64,000 nt of DNA. Source: Litoditis marina. Taxonomy: Eukaryota; Nematoda; Chromadorea; Rhabditida; Rhabditidae. Below the pieces are notes generated by a model. It did no database searches. It was not told the DNA's origin and was given only the letters and a program-made list of their open reading frames with translations. The stretch spans positions 18,279,879-18,343,878 of the forward strand of contig OZ038434.1 in assembly GCA_964036275.1 (NCBI GenBank), read 5' to 3'. The position numbers and the translations under genes were made by a program. Below are positions 46,401 through 59,257 of this stretch, piece after piece. Position 1 is the first letter of the stretch. Each line of letters starts with the position of its first letter.

Positions 46401-49400
46401 ACAGGTTGTCCAATTTTTGTCCCGAGGAAATGTTTTCAACATCCTTGAGGACAAAAGGTGGACAGATTGTCCAGTTGGTTTCCTGAAGACAAAAATTAAA
46501 CAAGTTGTCCAATTTTTGTCCCGAGGAAATGTTTTCAACATCCTTGAGGACAAAAAGTGGACAGATTGTCCAGTTTGTTTCTTGAAGACAAAAAGTAAAC
46601 AGGTTGTCCACTTTTTGTCCCGAGGTAATGTTTTCAACATCCTTGAGGACAAAAGGTGGACAGATTGTCCAGTTGGTTTCCTGAAGACAAAAAGTAAACA
46701 GGTTGTTCAATTTTTGTCCCGAGGAAATGTTTTCAACATCCTTGAGGACAAAAAGTGGACAGATTGTCCAATTTTTGTCCCGAGGTAATGTTTTCAACAT
46801 CCTTGAGGACAAAAGATGGACAGATTGTCCAGTTGGTTTCCTGAAGACAAAAAGTAAACAGGTTGTCCAATTTTTGTCCCGAAGAAATGTTTTCAACATC
46901 CTTGGGGACAGAAAGTGGACAGATTGTCCAATTTTTGTCCCAAGGTAATGTTTTCAACATCCTTGAGGACAAAAGATGGACAGATTGTCCAGTTGGTTTC
47001 CTGAAGACAAAAAGTAAACAGGTTGCCCAATTTTTGTCCCGAAGAAATGTTTTCAACATCCTTGGGGACAGAAAGTGGACAGATTGTCCAATTTTTGTCC
47101 CAAGGTAATGTTTTCAACATCCTTGAGGACAAAAGGTGGACAGATTGTCCAGTTGGTTTCCTGAAGACAAAAAGTTTTGGTTTTTGGTAAATTCAAAATA
47201 TGTCATTTAGTCATGAAAATATAAAATTATTTCGCGTTTCTCAGCCCCATCTCTGCCGTTGGCGTAATTGCTGTGGAAATCGAACATTACAAGGGGGAAG
47301 CAGTGGCTAGGTAAGTTATGAGTTTGTTTTTGATGAGTTTGTTTTTGATGAGGTTGTCTGGTTTCAAACACTAACTCAGCAGCCCCTGGTCAGTTTTCCT
47401 TCTCCAAATCATCACCAGATCAAGGAGTTCATGGATTGGCATATGTTGTTTCGCACATTCATATATATGTAATTGGATATTCATATAGTTATTCATAGTT
47501 TATAGCCCCGTGAAGCGAATGACAAGGGAGGTCAAACCGGAGCCTGAGGATATTGAAGTTGAAAACACAGACGGGTTAGTAAATAATTACTTGTTAAACA
47601 TTTAATGTTTAGTGAAATATAGTATGACAAGGTAGGTCGCCGGCGGCTAAAGCCGCCTCCGCCTCCCTTGTTTTTATTCCGGGCTGGCGAGAGCTTCCCG
47701 GCCCTATTTTTTTGAACATGGACCGTCGAAGCTCTCCTCAACACCGAGCACGAAAAATGTCTTCAATAGCAAAACCTCTCTTCAACATAGAGTGCGAGTC
47801 TTCTCTCTAACATAGAGCGCGACTCCTCTCTCCAACAAAGAGCGCGAGCACTCTCCCTAACAGAGCGCGAGTCCTCTATCTAACTTAGAGCGCGAGCCCT
47901 CTTCCTAACTTATAGCGCGAGATCTCTCCCTAACATAGAGCGCGGAATTTCTACTTAACATAGAGCGCGGGATGTCTCAGCATAGAGCGCGGAACATCTC
48001 CCTAACATAGAGCGCGAAACTTCTTCCTAACATAGAGCGCGGAACTTCTCCTTAACATAGAGCGCGGGATGTTTTAACATAGAGCGCGAGATCTCTCTCT
48101 AACATAGAGCGCGGAACTTCTACTTAAGATAGAGCGCGGAACTTCTCCTTAACATAGAGCGCGGGATGTTTTAACATAGAGCGCGAGATCTCTCCCTAAC
48201 ATAGAGCGCGGAACTTCTACTTAAGATAGAGCGCGGAACTTCTCCTTAACATAGAGCGCGGGATGTTTTAACATAGAGCGCGAGATCTCTCCCTAACATA
48301 GAGCGCGGAACTTCTACTTAACATAGAGCGCGGGATGTTTTAACATAGAGCGCGAGATCTCTCCCTAACATAGAGCGCGGAACTTCTACTTAACATAGAG
48401 CGCGGAACTTCTCCTTAACATAGAGCGCGGGATGTTTTAACATAGAGCGCGAGATCTCTCCCTAACATAGAGCGCGGAACTTCTACTTAACATAGAGCGC
48501 GGGATGTCTCAGCATAGAGCGCGGAACTTCTCCCTAACATAGAGCGCGAGACTTATCCCTAACATAGAGCGCGGGATGTTTTAACATAGAGCGCGAGATC
48601 TCTCCCTAACATAGAGCGCGGAACTTCTACTTAACATAGAGCGCGGGATGTCTCAGCATAGAGCGCGCAACTTCTCCCTAACATAGAGCGCGAGACTTAT
48701 CCCTAACATAGAGCGCGAGATCTCTCCCTAACATAGAGCGCGGAACTTCTACTTAACATAGGATTCTCTCTTTCTCTCTCTCTCTCTACCTCTCTCTCTT
48801 TCTCTCTCTCTGTTAGGGCTGCGTGTATATTACGTGACTTCAACGCCTTGTTCAACATAAAATGAGTAAATCTATTCCCCATTTTAATTTGAAGCTGCAG
48901 CCGATTTGTAGTCACTCGAAAATAGAAATGAAATCCGGCTAGCTCACGTTTTTCCACGCCATTTGCCTCACTCTTCCCCATTGGTTTTTCGACTGAAATT
49001 GTTACAAACCCACACACAGACCAAACTAGCCTTTTATACTAGTGGATATCAACTAAAATGAGTACCTTTGTTTGTTATAAACCAGTCGATGTTATTTTTA
49101 AAGCAGTACCGATGTTCATTATAAACCGTTATTCAGTTCGTCCCCAGCCCCCATCACTATCACCGCGCCAACTAGTGTCGATGCCGTCCATGAGGCCGAT
49201 TACGTGGTTTCAAGAACCGTTCAAAAGTTTGTTATGATGATTTTGTCACAAAAGTTATTCTAAGACAAATTATTCTGGTCATAGGCAAAATTATTTATGT
49301 TCATTGAAAAATAGTTTGGTGAAACATCCCGATGCAAAATAATTTTGCGTTTGGCATAATAGTTTTTGCGTTTGACAAAATTATTTTGAGTTTGGCAAAA

Positions 49401-50474
49401 TTATTTTGCACACTTCAAAAGTATATTGTTCAGTCATGAAACTAGAAAATTATTTTACGTTTCTCAGCTCAATCACCGCCGTTGGCGAACTTAGTGTGGA
49501 AACTGCTCATTCCCAAGTGGGAGGAATCACTAGGTATGTTATGAGTTTGTTATGTTGCCTTTGTCTGGTTTCAAACACTAACTCAGCAGTCCTGGTCAGT
49601 TTTTCACCTCCAAATCATCACCAGATTAATGAAGTTCATGAATTGGCATATGTTGATTTGCGTTTGACAGCATTGTTTTGTATATTTTGAAAGTATGTTG
49701 TTTAGTCATGAAAATATAAACTGATTTTGCGTTTCTCAGCCCCATCTCCGCCGTTGGCGCAATTTCTGTGGAAATTGATCATTCCTAAGTGGAAGCGATC
49801 ACTAGGATTGACATATGTTGTTTTAGATATTGATATATATGTAATTACATAGTCATATGGATATTCATTTTTTATAGCCCCGTGAAGCGAATGGAAAGTG
49901 TTGGCAAAACAGCATCTGAAGAAATAGAAGACAACTGGTTAGTTAGCAAGTTAGCAATTACTTGTCAAACATTCATTGTCTAGTTACGTATACATTTTGA
50001 ATCAACTAAAATAAATACCGTTCTTGTTTTATGAACCAGTTTTTTTATGGAATAAGGGTTCAGTTGATCCTATTGTTTACAGGCCGCCTATCGCCGAGTT
50101 TAATTATGGAAATGTTGATCCGCTGCTCAAGACACCCGAGCGTCCCACTGTGGATTATACAGTGCTCACGTATGTTATATGTTTGTTTTGATGATTTTGT
50201 CTGGTACACGCACTTAGAATTCCTAGTCAGCTTTCTCTCTGTAAATCATCATCATATCAATATAGTCCGTTATTGGAAAAATTTAATTCAGATATACTTA
50301 TATATGTGTACATTCTTAATTTATAGCGATCTGCAATGTAGCATCCACTCTCGGATGGAACTGCAAGCCAGGGTTTTGCGGTTGAGAGTGGCCGAAGAAA
50401 TCATGAGGGAGCGGGAAGAAGAGAGAAGCCAATTTGAGGCATTTCTCGACGTGCTTCGCAACGACCATGCATGA
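43498..50474 (+). CDS. Gene G: eight-exon protein with phase-2 introns
   Basis: Exons: 43498-43607, 47245-47310, 47506-47574, 49137-49226, 49468-49533, 49878-49937, 50083-50169 and 50327-50474 (TGA). Each internal exon starts with one base and ends with two, so all seven introns are phase 2 and every join is open. This gives about 230 residues. Exons 2-3 (PISAVGVIAVEIEHYKG, PVKRMTREVKPEPEDIEVE) and 5-6 (SITAVGELSVETAHSQ, PVKRMESVGKTASEE) are a duplicated pair, and a dead third copy lies at 49,740. The last exon is an alpha-helical, charged end (LRLRVAEEIMREREEERSQF). There is no signal or membrane segment. Exon 1 is read in phase 0 (AERKHEIPQPNSW) with an acceptor at 43497, so a 5' exon with the start codon is missing, perhaps beyond the ATCT tract. 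Function is not recognised. Confidence 0.7.
43803..43985 (-). CDS. Exon H: isolated 61-codon exon on the minus strand
   Basis: Bounded by TATTTCAG upstream and a GTGAGG donor downstream, exactly 61 codons, phase 0 on both sides. It reads AHPFDLSHIDNIDPIRRAQM, then CDFWALAVDFKVRPSWKKPS and ILKECCHHLVE. It has good coding character and no stop. It may be the upstream exon of gene I copy 2, but the next exon does not follow in phase. It lies inside the first intron of gene G on the opposite strand. Not recognised. Confidence 0.55.
43986..44230. other. Non-coding spacer between exon H and the inverted satellite
   Basis: A+T rich. I see no exon or repeat. Confidence 0.4.
44231..45725 (-). repeat. 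Satellite array in inverted orientation
   Basis: The same unit as 31,310-37,540 read on the minus strand (ATCCTAACTTATACAAGGCT, ACACAATGATGGTAATCAAT). Six or seven units; two neighbouring units near 45,120-45,330 and 45,400-45,610 are almost identical. It lies in the first intron of gene G. Confidence 0.95.
45735..46050 (+). repeat. Short satellite segment back in the forward orientation
   Basis: Begins after an irregular junction (AAACAAAAGAAAAATATTTT near 45,720) and runs to the start of the next minisatellite. It makes a second orientation switch. Confidence 0.9.
46051..47178 (+). repeat. Minisatellite of GACAAAAAGTGGACAGATTG type
   Basis: Two alternating subunits, about 98 and 60 bp, built from GGACAAAAAGTGGACA, GATTGTCCAATTTTTGTCCC, ATGTTTTCAACATCCTTGAG and GTTGGTTTCCTGAAGACA. 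Because GGACAAAAA...TTTTTGTCC is self-complementary, each unit can fold. About ten copies of TTTTCAACATCCTTG are visible. Open frames on both strands are by-products. It lies in the first intron of gene G. Confidence 0.9.
46138..46378 (+). mobile_element. Full-length tRNA-derived SINE
   Basis: The A box TGGCCGAGTGG at 46,139-46,149 and B box GGTTCGATCCC at 46,188-46,198 match the RNA polymerase III internal promoter consensus. A non-tRNA body follows (CGGACCGCATGAGCTA, CCTCTACGGACAGTCC), ending in an ATTATTATT tail. The element splits a minisatellite unit: GATTGTCCAGTT precedes it and TTTCCTGAAGAC follows, which are adjacent in intact units. The tRNA-like part lacks a complete acceptor stem, so it is not a tRNA gene. 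The truncated copies at 20,280 and 22,917 share the body. Confidence 0.9.
47740..48770 (+). repeat. Minisatellite with ATAGAGCGCG core
   Basis: About 35-40 units of 22-28 bp with core AACATAGAGCGCG and alternating tails GAACTTCTACTT, GGATGTTTT, AGATCTCTCCCT. Higher-order blocks of three or four units are repeated. It ends in a CT-rich tract at 48,763-48,812. It lies in an intron of gene G. Confidence 0.95.
49740..49805 (+). pseudogene. Dead third copy of the gene G repeat exon
   Basis: CAG then PISAVGAISVEIDHS, in the same frame as 47,245 and 49,468. A TAA falls where the others continue, and the donor GT is GA (CACTAGGATT). It must be skipped for gene G to remain open. Confidence 0.8.
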
Positions 50475-50539
50475 GGTGAGCTTTCACTTCGCTGTGTATC
50501 CGGAATTCGCTAACATACATTTGATTTGTCGTTATCTCA

Positions 50540-51060
50540 CGGTAAATGACACTTATTTAAAAAATGAAGACTAAAATAAGAGTCTCTCGCGGAACTTGTT
50601 TCAAAATTATTTCTGAAAAGATTTTGCAAATCCCGAAATTTATTTGCGTGTTCTGAAAACTTGTGTCTAAGTGATAAATGGTATAACAATATCATTTTGC
50701 ACTTCTGAAAGTTTGTTTGTGGTTTTGTAAAATATTTCACAACTTTTAAAAATCTTTCGCAAAACTCATAATTATTTTGCGTTTACTAAAAATATTACTT
50801 GTTTAGAAAATGAAGACTAAAATAAGAGTCTCTCGCGAACTTGTTTCAAAATTATTTCTCGATTCCTGAAAAGATTTTGCAAATCCCGAAATTTATTTGC
50901 GTATTTTGAAAACTTGTGTCTAAGTGATAAATGGTATAACAATATTATTTTGCACTTCTGAAAGTTTGTTTGTGGTTTTGTAAAATATTGTACAAGTCTT
51001 AAAAATCATTCGCAAAACTCATCATTATTTTGCGTTTACTGAAAATATTACGCGGAACTA
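50540..51060. repeat. Tandem duplication of about 240-250 bp downstream of gene G
   Basis: The stretch beginning AAAATGAAGACTAAAATAAG near 50,561 recurs near 50,807. The two copies are nearly identical, with a small indel near TTATTTCTCGATTCCTGAAA. Contains CGCAAAACTCATAATTATTT-type words. Confidence 0.85.
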
Positions 51061-51073
51061 TTTCCACGCGGAA

Positions 51074-51096
51074 CCCCCCCCCCCCCCCCCCCCCCC
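51074..51096 (+). repeat. Poly-C run of 23
   Basis: An uninterrupted C homopolymer. Its length is likely uncertain in the assembly. Confidence 0.9.
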
Positions 51097-52178
51097 GGAG
51101 AACAAAACAAACTATCTTGTGGCCTGTTCTGGAAAATCACCCAATGGTTGTTTATTATAATGTGTTCGTATTCCAGATAGGTACTTCACCAACTTGACTG
51201 CACGCTGAACTCGTATTCACTCGATCGTTGATCATGCTGTATTCTATGTATTCTCATAATTCAAACTCATAATTGTTTTTTTTTCTCACATGTTATTTTT
51301 CTAGTCCACTGGGCCTCACCTTGTTGTCACGTTGTCACCTACATGTGTTTTGTGTGTTTCCAATAAATTTAGTTTGCTTACCATTAATATTATCTGGCGA
51401 TCATTATATTTGACTCAACCCAGGCACATACCCAGATTGTTACGTTCAGGCCGAACTAGAAAAATTCAAAATGATTTGGGGACTACTAAATAATTTCGAG
51501 ATTCACAAAATATTTTTGAAATAGAACCTAAATAAACTTGGGTTGAGCACTTATTCACAACTACTATTTATTTTTGAAAAACATGAAAAAATTACACATA
51601 TTAACAACTACAAAATAATTTTGCGACTCATAAAATACTTTTGAGAAACGCAAAATATTTTTGAAAAACATTTGATCAAGCATTCACTAGTTTTGAGAAA
51701 CATGAAATATTATTGAGGTTTACAAAATATTTTAATGTATTATCTATATAATTTTGCAAACCCCAAAAATCATTGATGTTTTTCAAAAATATTTGTGAGT
51801 ATAGTTTTGCAAACCTCAAACTTATTTTGCGTGTTTCAAAAATATTTTGTAGACACTAAAATATTTTTCAAAGCGTAAAAATATTTCATGTTTTTCAAAA
51901 AATATGCTTTGCAAAACATTTTTGAAACACGCAAAACATTTCTGTAAACGCAAACAATTTTGCGCTGATGAAACTGGCTGATAGTTTACTAGAAAATCGA
52001 ATTTTCTCTGAACCAAATCGCCGACCGGTTTACTGACAAGTAGTTAAATGATGTAACGAGCTTAAAAACGCATGAAAGAGGTGAAAAAACTTTTGTTTAG
52101 AATATTCATTTCATCTGTTAGACATGTTAATAATTTCAACGATCAATAGACAATTATCGCATGATTCAATCACTCATC
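51097..52178. other. Intergenic DNA before the second 52-kb copy, with motif cluster
   Basis: No exon seen. AATAAA near 51,363 (CAATAAATTTAG) could serve as the poly(A) signal of gene G. 51,480-51,960 holds many CAAAATATTTTTG and GCAAAACATTTTTG words in irregular order. The second copy of the 52-kb repeat begins at or just before 52,179. Confidence 0.5.
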
Positions 52179-52388
52179 GCATGCTTTGTTGATTAGCGCA
52201 CCGCCGCATTCTACTACATAAAAATTTTTGTTCATCATTCAATGAACGAACTGGTGAACCACCTATGAAAACGGGCAACAACTGGTGAACCACCTTAAAA
52301 CTACAGGGACAACAACTGGTGAACCACCTTAAAACTACAGGGACAACAACTGGTGAACCACCTTAAAACTACAGATTAACCTCACAAA

Positions 52389-54261
52389 CTAAATCAAACG
52401 CTCTCTGATTTGAGAAGCGATTGCCCACTCGTGAGCACTCTCCACAGATGCCTGTAAGTCATCTACACCGTAGTCTTTTCTTCTGACATCAGGTGTCACG
52501 AAGTCGGTTTTCTTCGGGTACTGTCGTTTCGGTGGCTTGTGGGAGGCCAACTTCTGGATCCTAAGAGCTCGATCACACTTGGCCAGATAGTCGTTGGCAA
52601 CTTCCTCTGTATCCTCTTCGATGGTGGCGAGTCTGAATGTGTTCTCATTTAAATCAAAAGTAATTTGTGTGTCCATTTAGTTTGATGACAGAGCGACAAT
52701 GATCGAGAAAACCCCCGTTTCATAAGATTTTGTATTTGTTTACAATGAAATGATCTTACTAACTGAAACCTATGAAGAGGAAATTTGTTGGGAGGAGTTA
52801 CAACAATGATTACCACCCTACAATATAACTTTGTCATGAATAAACTATTCTCGAAAGAACACAATAACTTTGAAAAGAGCAAAATAATTTTGTCATAGGA
52901 TGACTATACTGGAAACGAAATACTGCAACACAAGATCATGAGAATCATGCTAGAGAAAAGTCATAAAGTACTTTTGATGTATATAACAATTATGTTTTAT
53001 TGCATCTTTGTCAATGTCTAACCTTTCTTTTTGTTTGGTGATTGCGGCTTTCTCAGAAATCCCAATTTCAAGCTGAACCAGCGCTTTTTCACAACTATTG
53101 CGTCTAGTTGTACGGGAAGAGTTCTGCACCTGGTTCACTAAGGCAGGTGGAAGATGTGGCTCCAGAATTTCTGTAAACTAACTTGAAGAAATTCAATTTT
53201 CACCATTTTGTGATATTTTATAATCAGAAATTTTACAACAACATTTCGAGATCAAAATATTGCTATTATATCATGTTCCGCTAAATAAATTTCCTTGGAA
53301 TCGTTAAACAGGGTGTTAAGCATGTGTTAAAAAAACCTACTTCTCCTCTTTTCCGGTAATCTTTTTAGTTGTTCCGCGGTTCTATGCAGTTTGTCTCGGA
53401 GTGATTGGCAAACTGGCAAACTGCCTATGTTGTTGAGAAGAGTGTCTCGGTTCTTAGATCGAAGAGAAATGTTACTGTCCGACGATCTCTTGAACTAGAA
53501 ACAAAAAATCGATTCCTAAAAGTCAGCAAAAGCTACATTTAGAACGTTGGACCACATCCCACCATTTGCGCAAGGCTCTTAGACTGTCAAAAATATTTTT
53601 CAACTATCAACAATATTTTGGAACTACTAAAATTATTTTGCAACTATAAAATACTTTGTAAATCACAAAAATATTTTGTACCTATCAAAAATGTTTTGCA
53701 CGTAAAACCAAAAAACTATCAAAAATATTTTGTACATAACAAAAATATTTTGTATCTATTGAAAATATTTTGCACATATATCTAAATGTTATCAAAAATA
53801 TTTTTCAACTATGAAAACATATTTTGTAAATCACAAAAATATTTTGTACCTATCAAAAATATTTTGCACATAACAAAAAACTATAAACATATTTTGTAAA
53901 TCACAAAAATATTTTGTACCTATGAAAAATATTTTGCACATTTATCCAAAAATTACCCCAAATATTTTGCAACGGTCAAAAATACACAGGGTGAAATAGA
54001 AACACAATTAGGTTTGTTTGAGGCACACACAAAAGAACAATCGTTTCGCTTCAGATGCAGTCTACTTGAATGCTTACTTCTTGCTGTTTTCTTGAGGAGT
54101 GACAAATTCCAAGCTAATTGGATCCTGTTTTCACATTAATCAAAATGGAAACTGACCGAGCTGGATGTTTTCTCCGTCTTTTCGTCTTCGTCGTCGCGGA
54201 AAAGCAGCGGCTTCGGTATGCTTCTTCTCGTTTTTTTCGGGGTTTCGCACACGTTCTCCAT
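52389..54261 (-). CDS. Gene J, second copy
   Basis: Exons 54261-54157, 54124-54078, 53494-53341, 53170-53023 and 52632-52389. Sequence is identical to the copy at 211-2083, including the unresolved join between the second and third exons. Nothing in the sequence suggests different regulation. Confidence 0.6.
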
Positions 54262-54581
54262 TGAAATGACTAAATGACTAGTTTCGTTTCTCGACCAAAC
54301 AATCGCGCTTACACTTGCAGTTGCTACACAGATTGAACGAAACAATAATTGATAAAAGCTAAAAATTAACCATTAAACAAAATTCAAATTTCGAAAATCT
54401 GTCTGTACTACGCCCATTGTGCACGCAAAAGTATAAAAACGCTTCATGTGAAAAATGAAGGGTATATATTATGCAATCTGCATCATTTGAGAACTCAGCA
54501 AAAAGTGAACAGAATTGATTTGTTCTAGTATGATTTGTCTGACTCTGCCTCTCTGCCCCCCTGCCTCGTGATTTCCCATAG

Positions 54582-57500
54582 GCGTCGTTATCGTCGTTGA
54601 TTGAGCGAGTGGTTATTGATGAGTTAAGCCAGCAGATGACAGAGTGTGTAAATAAACGATACGCAGAGTGGCTCGCCCCTCGCCAAACATCTCCTCACAA
54701 AATCCTCAGAACGATTGGCCAGCTACAAGAGCGAGAGAGTGTGCAGGTCAATGAGGCCGCAGACATCTGGGTCTCTCTGACCTGCACACTCTCTCGCTCA
54801 GCCAATAAAAATGTGGCAGGCCAATTGGCTGGGAATTGTCTGAGTCCATGGCACTTTGTCCACAACGGTTTGACAAATACCATCTATTGAAGCATAATTA
54901 TTTTGTACAATCCTCAATTCGTATCCAAAAAATGCATATTTCTGTAGCAAAACCTTGGAATCAGGTTCTGTCAGCAGTGTTCCTAGTATAATCGTTCATG
55001 AAATAATTATTTTGTAGAGTCCAAACATCATTTACATTATCCAAAAGTGTTTTGCTCAGTCGTTCTCACCGCAAAATATTTTGCGTTTTGCAAACATATT
55101 TTGCATACTTCAAAACTATTGGCGAACGATAATTTTCTTAATTAAAGAAGTTAGGACAACAAAAAAGAAGTTTACATGGTTCTGATAAACTTTCGTAGTT
55201 AAGAAAAACGTTTCCTATGAGAACGAACAAAAATTTAGCGATTTACAAAAAAATTACAGTTTTATTGAATTGGAAAAGTGCATTACTGTGGAGGCTAGAA
55301 ACTAGCGTAGCGCCTATAAGAAGTCGTTACAGGGGGGGGGGGGTATAAATTGCTCCGTTCTTCGTTTCAACTAAGAATTACAAGGGTGGGGCGATTGTTA
55401 AAGATTGCCAGGCATGTTAGTTTCATCCCCCTCCCCTCCAATTTACGTTAGTGGGGGGGGGGGGTGATTGTACAAGGTCAACATTCAACTTAAGCCCCCC
55501 CCCCCCCACCCTACCATACACTTTCCTTTTACAACCATTCATATTGCTTTCGATTTGATCTGTAACAACTTCAGATGTCAGATGTTCGAATGTTGTCAGA
55601 TGTTCGCGTTCGAATGTTTCTCAAAGTGACTTTCCAACCCGAGGTGGAAATAAGACGAATACCAAGAAGGGAGTTTCCCATGGTGCAGCCGCAGCAAGTA
55701 ACACATCAAAAAATACGGAAAACCCGCGTGAGTTCGTTGAATAATGTCATATCATACTAAATATCATTATTCGAAGTAATGGCTTCGACAATGTCTAGGT
55801 ATATGTCTATGTTTCGTGTTGGCTATATCTCGTGTCATTAGCACTGGCATATAAATAGGCATTCATCGCTGGATTGGATGATCTAATTTTATTCCTGCGT
55901 ATGATATGAATATTTATTAACCTAAATACTCCTTGTTCTCAATCAAAGTATACTAGAAGTACACTGAATAGTCACGTAAAGTTAGCATTCTAATGAGGCA
56001 TCGTGCACTTTTCATTGCGCGTTTCTGAGTTCTGCTGTGCTTAACATGTTTCGCGTGACTGTCAAACTGACTAACACTATACCTACTGTAACGCTATGAC
56101 AAGAAAATACATGTTTTATCTTGTTGAGAAAACTACATCTCAATAGTATAGACATGAACAATCAGTTAAATCCTGGAATAGTAAAACGCGAAAATATATA
56201 CCTATTATGGATTCAATTATTAGAAAATTCAAACTTATTACCGTTTGCGCGCGTAAGTTTTAAGTGTGTTTTGATTAGAAATATGTATGCAAATTGCATG
56301 TTCTATAGATTTTAATAGTACATTTTTTCTCAGAGATCAGAAACTGAATTCTTTGCCAAACTTTCGGATCAGCGTGGTTCAAGTGGATTCAAATCAGTAG
56401 GTTTTCGGAAAAATAGATGCACGGGAGAAGATGAAACGTGGGACACTTGTTTCTCTCTAACACATCTTGTAACGATAACAGAGGCTTTTTATAACAGAGG
56501 TTTATCACCTTACTATTTTTAAAGTCATGACATAACTTCAATTAAATCAATAAATTTGTTTCAAGTTACTATAGCAAACAGCTAAATAGTTATAATCCTA
56601 AACTCTTGAAGTACTCTTGTTAATTAAATAATCACCTTACTATTTTTAAAGTCATGAATTAATAATTTTTTTCAAATTACTATAGCAAACAGCTAAATAG
56701 TTCTAATCCTAAACTCTTGAAGTACTTTTGTTAATGTTTTAATTGGCAGGAAGTTGGTTACAACTGTTCTGTTCAGACTCAAATTACAACTGTTCAGGGA
56801 AACGTCTGGATTGATCCTCATCGACACATATGGTTCGCTGAACTAAGAAAACACGCTATGGAAAAGGGAAAAGGCATGTTAGACTTTAAAAGAGATGGGA
56901 AGTGAGTGTGTGAGCGCTCAACGGGTTAAACATTTTTTACTCGAAGTTTATCATTAATTGAAACAGAAACCAACACTTCATTTGTATGTGCTCATGCAAA
57001 TGTGTGTATTGTCAATCTTCAGCAAAAGGCCGAAAAGCATTCGATGCGGATACAAATGAAATTTGGCCTTCAACTACAAGATTCATTCGAGAAAATATTG
57101 AACGTGAAAGGATAAATTGAATATCTTTTGGTTACGAGAACATATCAAATTTCAAGAAACGCAGCGAAAAATTTGCACTTAGCATTGACAGTCAAAAGTA
57201 AGTGCACAGAACGTAGACTCAATGTTACTGATCACATTCAAAGAGAATGAGTAATTCAGTTTACCACTTTTTGAAATGTACTTGTTCTTCTCAGATAGTT
57301 AACAAATTGAAAACAAAGTTTTTAGATTTGCCGTCGTATCGTTCTGCATGGGAAACACGGTGTCCCGGTCTCAACTATACGTACTCAACTACCACAAGGA
57401 CGGGAGTTGTTGTGATGGAGGTTTGTGCGCTCTCTCTAATTGTTTTCAATTTATAAAACATGTTTGACATTTACAAAACATTTTTTGTCATTCACAAAAT

Positions 57501-57969
57501 ATTTTGGACATTCACCACATTATTGCGACACTTACAAAGTATTTTTGATTTTTGACAATTACAAACATTTTTTGTTGTTCGCAAAATAATTTTGTGATGC
57601 ACGGAAGTTTTGTATTTTCTGATTTACAAACCCTCTCTCTCTCTCTCTCGCTCTTCTCTTTCCCTTTCGCCATCTTCTCTCTCTCTCCCCCCCCCCCCAC
57701 TTTGGTGCCGAAATTTACACCGACTGATTCAGGTTTTGGAAAAAAAATTGAAGCTTCGTGAGTTGTCCGATTTGATAACACTGGAGACAAGAATGACGAA
57801 AACGATATGGGAAACTCTCCTTGCAAACAAGGGAAATCCTCCTGAAACTGTGGACTTTTTGAAGAAACACGGCATTAACCCAAATATGTTTGCCGAAGAT
57901 CACTTGTATTTCTGTTCTGTTCTGTTTTATTTTGTATCCGTTAGAAAGGTGGAAATAGAGAAAGTTTAG
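54582..57969 (+). CDS. Gene E, second copy
   Basis: Exons 55575-55727, 56334-56468, 56750-56901, about 57023-57102, 57295-57420 and 57733-57969, with an uncertain first exon from 54582. Coding parts are identical to the first copy, including the unresolved frame at the fourth of these exons. Only G-run lengths in the first intron differ. Confidence 0.5.
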
Positions 57970-59257
57970 GACGTTGTCCATTCAGTGATGTTCACTCACC
58001 AATATTATTCAAAAATATTATTCAGCATGATGTGGTTCACCAAAGCGTAGGATTTTATTGCACATTTTGTTCATTTCTGTAACAAATAAACTCCATGTCA
58101 TTCGAATGTTCACTATCTTTCACACAAATCGCGCGGAATCAAGTTTTGGGGAATTCATACCATGAAAGAAAGGTACTAGTTTACTAGCTATGCTCAGCTA
58201 TAACGTACAAAAGATTTTTGCGAAAATAAAAATGCAAAATAAAAAGTCATTGCCAGATTCGAGCCCGTTTCTAGTTGCGATTACTGGTTCGTAATCAAGT
58301 TGAACTCATTAGAAAACAGCGAACAGCATACATTAAACAAAGTGAGGCTATTAAGTTAATGCTCAGCGAGCTATAAAATCATTAATTGCAACGTATAACG
58401 AATGAAATTGTGAGGATGCTCAACAAGTGTGTGAGTAAACGGGTCTAAACTAGTTGTAATAGATGGAACCAGTAAATAGGAATAAGTCATTCGAAATTGA
58501 AAGTCCTTAATATTGAAAGAACAAAATATAGTCAATTTCTTTCCTACTGAGACTCCTACACCTTCCGGAAAAGTTGTAAGGTTATTGTAGCAGTCTCACT
58601 AGGAATGATGTGAACTATATTAAATAACTCCCCCGCTATCTGATTAGCTGCCACGACGTTAGGGAAAAAACTATCTACGCAAAGAGTCGTGTGCCCATCA
58701 TACAACACCACACCAGAGGCAGTGATGAAATTATTTTGTGTTTTGCAAATTATTTCGTTAAGCAAAATATTGAATTTTTCTGCTGATTTAGGTTCTTTTT
58801 ATTATCATTACACTGTTCCGCTTCGCACACTTATCATATACACCCATTCCAAAAGTTCATGCAAAATAAAAGTTTGGGCCCGTCCGTAGTAAAAATCCAA
58901 AATTTTAGTATTTGCGTAATGTTTTTTGTTCTGATTGTATGACCAATTTTCATTCGAACCGACTCTTCGTGAACCGAACCATGAACAAGTCTTTTTGGCA
59001 GCATCGATTACTTTTAAAGCGACTGACTGAAATCTAACCGAACCTACTCGAACCAGTCGGTTTAAACCGTAGTAGGAATTTTCATACGAACTAACTATTA
59101 CCGGTTTATGTTGTCTGGCTTGAATGATTTGATTAAGTTCGCGATTTGGGTTTCTTATAGGTTGGGTTCGAAAAGAGGTTTGCATATTTGTATTTTATTG
59201 TTAAATCGTATTCATTGTTGAAGGCTATTCCACAGTTTATTTGTATGTCCATTTAGA

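Noticed and set aside
46287..47132. Open frames on both strands reading TCLLFVFRK or NVFNILEDK
   Set aside because: They are by-products of the self-complementary minisatellite, open on both strands for the same reason.
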